The notes under the pieces: generated by a model | Told to the model about the DNA's origin: nothing | Database searches by the model: none | What the model saw: only the letters and a program-made list of their open reading frames with translations | Translations under genes and position numbers: made by a program | Shown here: positions 37,653 through 44,816 of the stretch, one piece after another | Numbering within the stretch: position 1 is the stretch's first letter | How the letters are laid out: every line of letters begins with the position of its first letter | NCBI GenBank assembly: GCA_019359355.1 | Contig: JAHHHM010000029.1 | Span: forward strand, 1-64,000 | DNA from: Microcoleus vaginatus WJT46-NPBG5 | GTDB lineage: Bacteria > Cyanobacteriota > Cyanobacteriia > Cyanobacteriales > Oscillatoriaceae | DNA: 64,000 nt | Direction: 5' to 3'

Positions 37653-39122
37653 TTAATTAAAGAGAATTCGAGGTGCCGGCAAAAGAATTAACACCAACAA
37701 AGCCAATGCGATTAATCCTAAAAAATCGCGTCGGTTGTCAAGTTCACTCACATCATTAAGCGCCGGCTCATCACGAATCGGCATCACTAATAACAGCAGC
37801 GCCCACAGCAACAATTCAGGCCGGATAAAAGACAAAATTAACATCAAGAACCGGGCGATTTGACCTACGATCAAACTCGTGCGCTGTCCGAACATGGCAT
37901 GAACGATGTGGCCGCCATCAAGTGCGCCAACCGGCATCAAATTGAACGCAGTGACGATCATCCCGACATAGCCGGCAACCGCAACCGGATGCAGGGCAAT
38001 CGCCTTACCGACACCCAGCGCACTGCCCAACGCCAGCTTACTCAACAGACTCAGCAACAGAAAAAAGTTGGGGTTGAGCGCATCAAACGTTAACATTCCA
38101 GCGCTGGGAAGCGAGGGAACCACTTGAGAGTGAGCTAACCCCCAAACCAGCAGCGGCACCGTTACGATAAAGCCTGCTAAAGGGCCGGCAATACTGATAT
38201 CAAACAACGCTTTGCGATTTGGCACCGGGGATCGCATTTGTATAAACGCGCCAAACGTGCCCAAGAAAAAAGGCAAAGGAATAAAATAGGGCAGCGTGGT
38301 GCGAATTTGATAAAACCGAGCTGTCAAGTAATGGGCCAACTCGTGAACGCCCAAAATCGTCATCAGCGCCAAAGCGTATGGCAGTCCCTTAAGCAGTAAA
38401 GCTGGATTCGCCGGCAGCTTCTCAGCCATCCCAACCAGTTGAACCCCAAATCGCGTCGTCGTGAATAGCGCGATCACCAGCAGCGCTAACGCAAAAGCCG
38501 GTCGCGTGATCAACTCAGGTTTCTGCCCTTCAGCCGCCTCTCGGTAGGGGTTGGGCACCAGTGCAAAGAAAGGTTTGCGATTAAGCGTTTCGCGAAACAC
38601 CAGTAAAAACCGATCGCCAAATAAGGCGGTTATTTTTTCCTCAACAGTCTGGTAAGCCTCCTGTGGATTTGTCCGTAGCCGGCCCCAGCAGATCACAGCT
38701 TGAGGTCGGTATTCAATGTTTTGCAAATAATAAGTAGACCAAGGAAAACAATCGCGTAGCTGCGTTTCTTCAGCTTGAGTAATCGGACGCACCAACGGGC
38801 GATCCTTGGTAGAATCGGCTGTCTGAGGCGATTCCTCAGCTAAATCCGTATCAACCGGCGGCTTTGGTGGCATTGCCTGGCGCCGGCCCAAATGAATCAG
38901 CCACCAGTAAATCGGCGGACAAATCAAAAATGGGCCAATTGCCACTGCCAGAGGCATGGGTTGGTTTTTGCCATAAATTAACACCCACGCGCACCAAATC
39001 AAAGCCGGTGCCATCATCACCAGCCACAAAATCCACACCGGCGTGCGGGTTACAGGAGCGACAGAGCGCTGCAAAATGAAATATGTAAACAGTCCTAGAA
39101 ACAGGAGCAACCAGAGAACCAT
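37653..39122 (-). CDS. Site-2 protease family (M50) membrane metalloprotease, EGY1-like
   Basis: A 489-residue intramembrane zinc protease. The HELAH motif has His260, Glu261 and His264, and the third ligand Asp is in MPVGALDGGH. There are about eight transmembrane segments and a charged N-terminal region after two helices (about 70-200), as in the plant chloroplast EGY1/EGY3 family. These proteins act in thylakoid development or regulated proteolysis; the substrate here is unknown. ATG 39122 is chosen over TTG 39137. Its start lies only 3 bases from the divergent start at 39126. Confidence 0.88.
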   Translation of the reverse strand: MVLWLLLFLGLFTYFILQRSVAPVTRTPVWILWLVMMAPALIWCAWVLIYGKNQPMPLAVAIGPFLICPPIYWWLIHLGRRQAMPPKPPVDTDLAEESPQTADSTKDRPLVRPITQAEETQLRDCFPWSTYYLQNIEYRPQAVICWGRLRTNPQEAYQTVEEKITALFGDRFLLVFRETLNRKPFFALVPNPYREAAEGQKPELITRPAFALALLVIALFTTTRFGVQLVGMAEKLPANPALLLKGLPYALALMTILGVHELAHYLTARFYQIRTTLPYFIPLPFFLGTFGAFIQMRSPVPNRKALFDISIAGPLAGFIVTVPLLVWGLAHSQVVPSLPSAGMLTFDALNPNFFLLLSLLSKLALGSALGVGKAIALHPVAVAGYVGMIVTAFNLMPVGALDGGHIVHAMFGQRTSLIVGQIARFLMLILSFIRPELLLWALLLLVMPIRDEPALNDVSELDNRRDFLGLIALALLVLILLPAPRILFN

Positions 39123-39125
39123 GCT

Positions 39126-39782
39126 ATGCCCAAGCAACCACAGGCTGCCCTCGATACCGTTTATGCGTTTTCACCCAACCGAGATACCTTGGGAGCAACA
39201 GCCTATCTCATTGTAGAAAACCGTGCCAATATCCTCATCGACTGTCCGGCAATTGATGAGCTTAACTTAGAATTTTTGCAACAGCAAGGCGGCGTGCGGT
39301 GGTTATTCCTGACGCATCGGGGCGCTATTGGCAAGGCAGAGAAAATTCAGCAAGAAACCGGCTGCGAAATCGTCATTCAAGAGCAAGAAGCCTATCTTTT
39401 GCCGGAATTAGCCGTAAAAAACTTTTCTGACGAGTTTGTTTTTAGCCCTAGCTGCCAAGCCATTTGGACACCCGGACACTCTCCCGGTTCGTCTTGCTTG
39501 TATTATGCCGGCAGTGGCGGAGTGCTATTCACCGGGCGTCATTTGCTGCCCAATCAACAAGGTGAGCCGGTGCCTTTGCGAACCTCAAAAACCTTTCACT
39601 GGCCACGACAAATCCGCAGCGTTCAGTCACTCATCGACCGTTTCACGCCGGCAACCCTCAGTTATATCTGCCCCGGTGCCAACACCGGCTACCTACGCGG
39701 CCAACGATTCATTGATCGCGCATACCAGCGATTAGCCCAGATTGACTTAGAAGGTTGCCGGCAGTCTCAAGCCTTGGTGTAG
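39126..39782 (+). CDS. Metallo-beta-lactamase-fold protein with degenerate metal site
   Basis: A 218-residue MBL-fold protein: IVENRANILIDCP, then FLTHRGAIGKAEK, TPGHSPGSSCLYY and VLFTGRHLLP. In typical MBL hydrolases the second segment reads HxHxDH; here it is THRGAIG, so only one His remains, while the later His in TPGHSPG is kept. It may bind no or one metal, or act as a non-enzymatic relative; several cyanobacterial members share this form from memory. Its start is 3 bases from the divergent protease start, so the promoters overlap the opposite coding sequences. Confidence 0.8.
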   Translation: MPKQPQAALDTVYAFSPNRDTLGATAYLIVENRANILIDCPAIDELNLEFLQQQGGVRWLFLTHRGAIGKAEKIQQETGCEIVIQEQEAYLLPELAVKNFSDEFVFSPSCQAIWTPGHSPGSSCLYYAGSGGVLFTGRHLLPNQQGEPVPLRTSKTFHWPRQIRSVQSLIDRFTPATLSYICPGANTGYLRGQRFIDRAYQRLAQIDLEGCRQSQALV

Positions 39783-39803
39783 TGATGAGTCCTGAGTAAC
39801 CTG

Positions 39804-39816
39804 AGTTCGGGTTAAG
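39804..39816 (+). repeat. Left flanking repeat of the acquired cassette
   Basis: AGTTCGGGTTAAG lies 22 bp after the metallo-beta-lactamase stop. AGTTCGGGATAAG (12 of 13 identical, same orientation) occurs at 42283-42295 after the last cassette gene. The pair encloses the transposase remnant, MarR, nitroreductase and F420-reductase-like genes. They could be element ends, target duplications or chance. Confidence 0.45.
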
Positions 39817-39862
39817 CAGAAGGGAGAAAAAAGGCATTGATATTGAGAGAAGGCTTCTTAGG

Positions 39863-40036
39863 ATGAAGGCAATAGAGCGCACTTTCGCCTGGCTGGGTCG
39901 CAACCGGCGTCTGAGCAAAGATTGTGAGGCGGTGCCGCCTAGCCCAGAAGCCTTCGTATATGTGTCCACGATCCGCCTCATGCTCAAGCGCCTCACCAAG
40001 CCAAAGCTGGCGAAACGCCAATTTCACGCCCTATGA
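39863..40036 (+). pseudogene. IS5-family transposase, C-terminal remnant
   Basis: 57 codons of an open frame: MKAIERTFAWLGRNRRLSKD, then EAFVYVSTIRLMLKRL and a stop. ERTFAWLGRNRRLSKD is the signature around the catalytic Glu and the following RRLSKD of IS5 DDE transposases. The DDE aspartates and about 80% of the gene are missing, so it is a dead fragment. The antisense frame on the other strand is its shadow. It marks past transposition next to the foreign-looking cassette. Confidence 0.75.
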
Positions 40037-40095
40037 AACACGCCCTTATAGGGTTCACCGTAGAAAACCCAGAAAAAAGTGAATTATAGGTATCG

Positions 40096-40125
40096 AACTA
40101 TTATGTAGTGCGCTATATAATAGTT
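40096..40125. promoter_or_regulatory. Near-perfect 30-bp palindrome, probable operator of the MarR regulator
   Basis: The left half AACTATTATGTAGTG (40096-40110) and the right half CGCTATATAATAGTT (40111-40125) agree at 13 of 15 positions when folded. The centre is 32 bp before the regulator ATG and overlaps TATATAAT, a good -10-like box. It has the size and place of an OhrR/MarR autorepression site. Confidence 0.65.
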
Positions 40126-40142
40126 GTTGACTGGATTTAAAA

Positions 40143-40619
40143 ATGGATAACAACTCGAACATCAACCAACGGCGACAGGTGGGGAGGCAGCTTTCGTTTG
40201 CCCTCTATAGTGCGTCGAACCGCGTCATTCGGCTTCATCGGCCCTTTCTTGAGCCTTTGGGCCTGACCTATCCTCAGTTTCTGGTCATGCTGGCTCTCTA
40301 CGAGGGGACCCCGCGCACTGTTGGGGAAGTAGGGCAAGAACTCGGTATGGATAACGGAACCTTGACGCCCCTCTTAAAGCGCCTTGAGAGCGCGGGGTTG
40401 GTGACGCGCACCCGTGACCAGCAGGACGAACGTCGCGTTCTTATCGAGCTGACAGAAGCGGGCGAGGCACTCCGCGAGGCAGCGTGCTCGATCCCTGAAA
40501 AGATCGAGACGGCCTGCCGTCTCTCCGATGAAGACCTTGCCGAGCTTCGCGACACCTTGAACGCGCTGGCAATACCCCGTTCAGCCAAGGCTCTCGACCA
40601 CGAACCACCTTCCAACTGA
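40143..40619 (+). CDS. MarR-family regulator, OhrR-like but lacking the reactive Cys
   Basis: A 158-residue winged-helix dimer. Its pattern QLSFALYSASN, LGLTYPQFLVMLALYE, and NGTLTPLLKRLESAGLV is that of the organic-peroxide sensor OhrR. OhrR senses peroxides with a Cys in QLCFALYS; here that position is Ser18. Other Cys occur only near 118-127. So it is probably a ligand-binding MarR that binds DNA like OhrR. Base composition is richer in G/C than its neighbours. It is 22 bp upstream of the nitroreductase, so the two are an operon. Confidence 0.85.
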   Translation: MDNNSNINQRRQVGRQLSFALYSASNRVIRLHRPFLEPLGLTYPQFLVMLALYEGTPRTVGEVGQELGMDNGTLTPLLKRLESAGLVTRTRDQQDERRVLIELTEAGEALREAACSIPEKIETACRLSDEDLAELRDTLNALAIPRSAKALDHEPPSN

Positions 40620-40641
40620 CACCATCTTTTGAGGTTTCACG

Positions 40642-41370
40642 ATGTCAAACGCAACACACCTTTCAAACGGTCTCATTGAATTAGAAAATGAACCATCACA
40701 AACGCTCTCTTTTGAAGAGACAGTTCGAGCGCGCCGCTCATTCCGCTCATTTTTACCAACACCCGTCCCTAACGCTCAAATTTTGCAAGTCTTGGAAGAT
40801 GCACAATATTCTCCATCGAATTGCAACACGCAGCCGTGGAACACACACATCGTTTCGGGCGAAAAGATCAAAGAATTGGGGCGCTTGCTGACCGAGCAAA
40901 ACGAAGCGGAGAATTTCACGCCGGATTTTAGCTTCGATATGGAGTGCTTTTATGGCGCCTATAGTGAACGCCGAATTGAACACGGCAAAACCTTTTATGA
41001 GGCGATGGGTGTGGCGCGGGGCGACAAGATCGCGCGTCATAAAGCCGCTGCAAAAAATTACACCTTCTACGGTGCACCTCATGTCGCTCTGCTCTTCATG
41101 CCTTCCTTTGGAGATAATGTGCGCGTTGGCGGTGACATTGGAATGTATGGCCAGACGTTTTTGTTGTCTCTGACGGCGCGCGGTTTAGGAGGTATTCCGC
41201 AGACCGCCATTGGCTTTTTTGCACAGACCATCCGCGAATATTTGGGTATCTCCGATGAACTCAAGCTGATGTTTGCCATTGCGTTTGGCTATCCAGACTT
41301 CACAGCACCAGTCAACAGTGTTCGGATGGGGCGCGTTCCCGTCTCCGAGAGCGTGACCTTTCACCATTAA
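40642..41370 (+). CDS. Nitroreductase family flavoprotein (NfnB/PnbA-like)
   Basis: A 242-residue FMN enzyme using NAD(P)H to reduce nitro groups or quinones. The FMN-binding RARRSFRSF (about 29-37) and SPSNCNTQPWNTHIV (about 57-71) match the PnbA group; GGIPQTAIG is the second half of the cofactor site. It starts at ATG 40642, 22 bp after the MarR gene, with GAGG just upstream. It is probably the regulated target of the palindrome at 40096. Substrate unknown. Confidence 0.9.
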   Translation: MSNATHLSNGLIELENEPSQTLSFEETVRARRSFRSFLPTPVPNAQILQVLEDAQYSPSNCNTQPWNTHIVSGEKIKELGRLLTEQNEAENFTPDFSFDMECFYGAYSERRIEHGKTFYEAMGVARGDKIARHKAAAKNYTFYGAPHVALLFMPSFGDNVRVGGDIGMYGQTFLLSLTARGLGGIPQTAIGFFAQTIREYLGISDELKLMFAIAFGYPDFTAPVNSVRMGRVPVSESVTFHH

Positions 41371-41531
41371 AAAATGTTCGGATGGGGATGATTGGTCATT
41401 TAACAGATGTAACCCACAGACCAGAAGTAAAAGCCGCGCGCCCCTACTTCGAGAATCACTCGGGGTAAGACCGGCCCCAATGATGTACAGCAGTGGAATG
41501 AGACTCTTACCCAGTACAAGGAAATCGTTTT

Positions 41532-42278
41532 ATGAAGATAGGCATTCTTGGCACTGGCCATATCGGGAAGACTTTGGCACGCAAACTCAGTGCGGCCGGA
41601 CATGACGTGAAGGTGGCCAACTCTCGCGGCCCTGAGACGATCGAGGCCGATGTGCTGGCTTTGGGCGCACGCGCGGTCTCGACGGCCCAAGCGGTGGAGG
41701 ACGTTGACGCGGTGATCCTCTCGATCCCTCTTAACCGCATTCCCACAATCGCGCCGCTAATCGCCAACCTACCAGCCGAGACAGTCGTCATTGACACGTC
41801 CAATTACTATCCCCACCGCGACGACAAGATCGATGCTATCGAGGCCGGGCAGGTTGAGAGCCTTTGGGTGGCCCAACAGCTAGGCCGGCCGATCGCCAAG
41901 GCGTGGAACGCGATCGGGTCTGGCTCCTTCGCCACCAAGGGCAAGCCTGCTGGAAGCCCTGACCGTATCGCCCTCCCTGTGGCTGCTGACCGCGAGAAGG
42001 ATCGCTCCGTGGCGATGGCGATCGTCGAAGACACCGGGCTTGATGCTTTTGACGCCGGCACGCTCGCCGATTCCTGGCGTCAGCAACCCGGCACACCCTG
42101 CTATTGCACCGATCTCACGCGCGAACAGATGGCGGGAGCGCTGGCATCTGCCGACGCATCACGATCGCCAAAGCGCCGGGACTTAGCAGTTGCAGTGATT
42201 CAAGAGCGGCTTGGTGACGCCACGACAAATCCGGATGCCGATTTCGGGGTTCGTCTGAGCCGTGCGATTTTTATGTAA
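41532..42278 (+). CDS. F420-reductase-like NAD(P)-binding protein
   Basis: A 248-residue Rossmann protein starting MKIGILGTGHIGKTLARKL (GxGxxG 7-12) with NSRGPET as the NADP-phosphate loop. The fold matches the NADPH-dependent F420 reductase and related quinone or oxidoreductase families. F420 is not known as a general cofactor in cyanobacteria, so a different flavin or quinone acceptor is likely. The codon composition is strikingly G/C-rich compared with flanking genes. A 161-bp gap separates it from the nitroreductase, so it may have its own promoter. Confidence 0.75.
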   Translation: MKIGILGTGHIGKTLARKLSAAGHDVKVANSRGPETIEADVLALGARAVSTAQAVEDVDAVILSIPLNRIPTIAPLIANLPAETVVIDTSNYYPHRDDKIDAIEAGQVESLWVAQQLGRPIAKAWNAIGSGSFATKGKPAGSPDRIALPVAADREKDRSVAMAIVEDTGLDAFDAGTLADSWRQQPGTPCYCTDLTREQMAGALASADASRSPKRRDLAVAVIQERLGDATTNPDADFGVRLSRAIFM

Positions 42279-42282
42279 CGTA

Positions 42283-42295
42283 AGTTCGGGATAAG
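42283..42295 (+). repeat. Right flanking repeat of the acquired cassette
   Basis: AGTTCGGGATAAG, the direct-repeat partner of 39804-39816, starts 5 bp after the F420-reductase-like gene. Confidence 0.45.
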
Positions 42296-42376
42296 AAAGG
42301 GACAAGCAAGTAAGCTAAAAGTAATCACACCAAAGCTTTACAGGCTCGTCCCACGATTAGGTTGGCGAAGCCTTGA

Positions 42377-42406
42377 CCCATGCCCAATGCCCAATGCCCA
42401 ATGCCC
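42377..42406. repeat. Heptameric tandem repeat at the 3' end of the malic enzyme gene
   Basis: CCCAATG-type heptads repeat about four times (42377-42406) and touch the stop codon of the malic enzyme gene (42406-42408, minus strand). This is a typical cyanobacterial STRR (short tandemly repeated repetitive sequence). Confidence 0.7.
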
Positions 42407-43797
42407 TAATCCCGCGCTATCCCCTCTCGACGCGCAGCGTTTTGCACAGCAGCCGCAACGGTTGGGGCAACGCGCTTATCAAAGACTGAGGGAATAATAT
42501 GCTCTCGATCTAACTCGGCAGGATTGACTAAGGACGCAATCGCCATTGCGGCTTCTAAATACATTGTTGTCGTGAGTGCTTGCGCCCGACAGTCAAGCGC
42601 CCCGCGAAAGATGCCTGGAAAGGCTAGGACGTTATTAATTTGGTTGGGGTAGTCACTGCGACCTGTGGCCATCACAGCAACATCCATCGAGACTAATTCT
42701 GGCTGAATTTCCGGGATGGGATTGGCCATTGCGAAAACAATCGGGTCTTTGGCCATTGAACGTACCATTTTGGTAGTGACAACTCCCGGCGCGCTGACGC
42801 CGATAAACACATCCGAACCTTCCATCGCATCCGCTAGAGTGCCGGCTAGATCAACCGCAAACTCTTGTTTCTGCGAGTTTAAATCTGTCCGATCTTTAGA
42901 AAGAATGCCTTGGGAGTCGCACATCATCATGCTTTCAGCGCCGGCTTTATGCAGCAGGCGGGCAATCGCAACCCCAGCAGCACCGGCTCCATTAATCACG
43001 ATTCGCACGCTATCTAGGGGTTTTTTCACCAACTTCAGGGCGTTGATCAAGGCGGCTAAGGTGACGATGGCGGTTCCGTGTTGGTCATCATGAAACACAG
43101 GAATATCCAATTCTTGCCGCAACCGCGCTTCAATTTCAAAACACCGGGGTGCGGCAATATCTTCTAAATTGACGCCACCAAATACAGGGGCAAGATTTTT
43201 AACAGTTTCAACAATAGCATCTGTATCTTGGGTGGCTAAACAGATTGGAAAAGCATCCAAGCCGGCAAATTCTTTAAACAGCATTGCTTTGCCTTCCATC
43301 ACCGGCAAGGCTGCTGCTGGGCCAAGGTTGCCTAATCCCAAGACGGCGCTGCCATCGGTGACAATGGCGACGGTATTTTGTTTAATGGTGAGGTTATAAA
43401 CTTGTTCTGGGTCTTGTGCAATTGCCATACAGATCCGGCCCACTCCTGGGGTGTAGGCCATTGCCAGATCCGAATGGCTGTTGATCACCATTTTGCTTTC
43501 TATGCTGATTTTGCCGCCCCGGTGCAGGTGGAAAGTTCGGTCATAAACGTTGATCAGTTGCACATCTGGCAGCGCTTTGACTGCCTCTACAATGGTTTCG
43601 ATATGTTCTGTGCAAGTGGCATCGACGGTAATATCGCGAACGGATGTCTGACGCGTTTGATCGACTAAATCAATTTGACCCAGGTTGCCGCCGACAGATG
43701 CAATAGCGTGGGTGACGCTAGCCAGCATACCCGCGCGATTGGGTAGCTGCAAACGAATCGTTAAACTAAAACTGGGGGTTGGTGTCAGATCTACCAT
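42406..43797 (-). CDS. NAD(P)-dependent malic enzyme with N-terminal ACT domain
   Basis: Decarboxylates malate to pyruvate, giving NAD(P)H and CO2. The 463-residue protein has an ACT regulatory domain (about 8-80; RLQLPNRAGMLASVTHAI) in front of the short bacterial malic enzyme. The catalytic Tyr is in MAYTPGVG and the Lys in GKAMLFKEFAG. The NAD(P) loop is INGAGAAGVAIA. ATG 43797 starts the ACT domain; an ORF start at 43890 adds sequence unlike the family. Fusion with ACT suggests amino-acid control. Confidence 0.94.
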   Translation of the reverse strand: MVDLTPTPSFSLTIRLQLPNRAGMLASVTHAIASVGGNLGQIDLVDQTRQTSVRDITVDATCTEHIETIVEAVKALPDVQLINVYDRTFHLHRGGKISIESKMVINSHSDLAMAYTPGVGRICMAIAQDPEQVYNLTIKQNTVAIVTDGSAVLGLGNLGPAAALPVMEGKAMLFKEFAGLDAFPICLATQDTDAIVETVKNLAPVFGGVNLEDIAAPRCFEIEARLRQELDIPVFHDDQHGTAIVTLAALINALKLVKKPLDSVRIVINGAGAAGVAIARLLHKAGAESMMMCDSQGILSKDRTDLNSQKQEFAVDLAGTLADAMEGSDVFIGVSAPGVVTTKMVRSMAKDPIVFAMANPIPEIQPELVSMDVAVMATGRSDYPNQINNVLAFPGIFRGALDCRAQALTTTMYLEAAMAIASLVNPAELDREHIIPSVFDKRVAPTVAAAVQNAARREGIARD

Positions 43798-43952
43798 GAC
43801 TGCTTGCGTTCTCCTGTGGGGGGTCAAAATCTGGCAAGTAAATTTTTGTGTAGCGACATAACATAGCATATCTCTACGACAATCGTTCATAGCTTATGGG
43901 AACAACCCGCTCATAACTGTATTTATCTGCACCAATAAACACTTGTACCCTC

Positions 43953-44387
43953 ATGCCAAGTCTCTATGTGGAAATTGAGATTAATGCACCCAAGCAGCGA
44001 GTTTGGCAGGTTTTGATTCAAAAAGACCAGTGGTTGCACTGGAACACGTTTTTGTTTGATTGCGAGCCGGCTCTGCCATTTGAGCAGGGGAAAGAAGTGG
44101 TACTTTGTGTGCAGCGCGTGCGGGGTGAGGAAGAGACAGAATTTGAGCCGGTGGTGACTTTAGTTCAGCCGGCAGTTTGTTTAAAATGGGTTTCTGCAAT
44201 TCCGGGGTTTCGCCACGAATACATTTTTGAACTGCAAGAAATTGGCGTTGGCCGAACTAAATACATACATCGAGAAATTTTTTCCGGTTTTCTCACGCGT
44301 GTATTTTTACCTTTTCTTCGTAATGATGAGAAAAAAGGCATGGAACGCATGGCAAAAGAATTGAAGCGATATGTAGAGCAGTCTTAA
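43953..44387 (+). CDS. SRPBCC domain protein (polyketide cyclase-like)
   Basis: A 144-residue helix-grip protein: SLYVEIEINAPKQRVWQVL, KDQWLHWNTFLF, and a C-terminal amphipathic helix with a run of Lys/Arg. It may bind a hydrophobic ligand. It is unrelated at the sequence level to the SRPBCC gene beside zds. It stands alone and is divergent from the malic enzyme gene. Function unknown. Confidence 0.8.
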   Translation: MPSLYVEIEINAPKQRVWQVLIQKDQWLHWNTFLFDCEPALPFEQGKEVVLCVQRVRGEEETEFEPVVTLVQPAVCLKWVSAIPGFRHEYIFELQEIGVGRTKYIHREIFSGFLTRVFLPFLRNDEKKGMERMAKELKRYVEQS

Positions 44388-44543
44388 TGCCGATACTTGA
44401 GGTAGTAAATATTCTTTTTACTGGTTGTTATTTCTAAATGAATCAAAATTAACATAATTTTAATACCTTTAAGTTAGCCACTTCAAAGAAAATAATTAAA
44501 ATGATAAATTAAGCGACGTTCAGTTAATTTAAGGGAGGTATTC

Positions 44544-44722
44544 ATGACAGTTTCAAACAGTCAAATCTCAACCGAGATTGATTACCCTTATACAGACAGG
44601 CACAAGCACAACGGGAAACAATCCCCCGGTTATTAGAATAGGGGCTAAATGTAGAACAAATGGCAGTAGCATTAAGCTTGCCGGCATTTGAAGTTAAAGA
44701 AGTTGCTGAAGAATTGAGATAA
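44544..44722 (+). pseudogene. Uma2-family endonuclease remnant (internal deletion plus stops)
   Basis: Starts with a good GGGAGGT ribosome site and ATG, then MTVSNSQISTEIDYPYTD, like the Uma2 (DUF820) N-terminus. The sequence jumps directly to RQAQAQRETIPRLLE, a stop, then GLNVEQMAVALSLPAFEV, the usual C-terminal repeat of that family, in a shifted frame. The whole catalytic core (about 150 residues) is missing. So an internal deletion has fused the two ends. It is just upstream of cobA. Confidence 0.6.
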
Positions 44723-44816
44723 GCACAGACAGCTTAAAACCGTACTTCAAAGCTTGCCGGCCATTCAATTGCCTGATATGTTGGCAAAAGCACTAAAAAC
44801 TAAGCGGGAAAGCGCT

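Noticed and set aside
39812-40027. Minus-strand frame of 71 codons with few stops
   Set aside because: It is antisense to the IS5 transposase tail on the plus strand, whose sequence is recognisable; the minus frame is a shadow.
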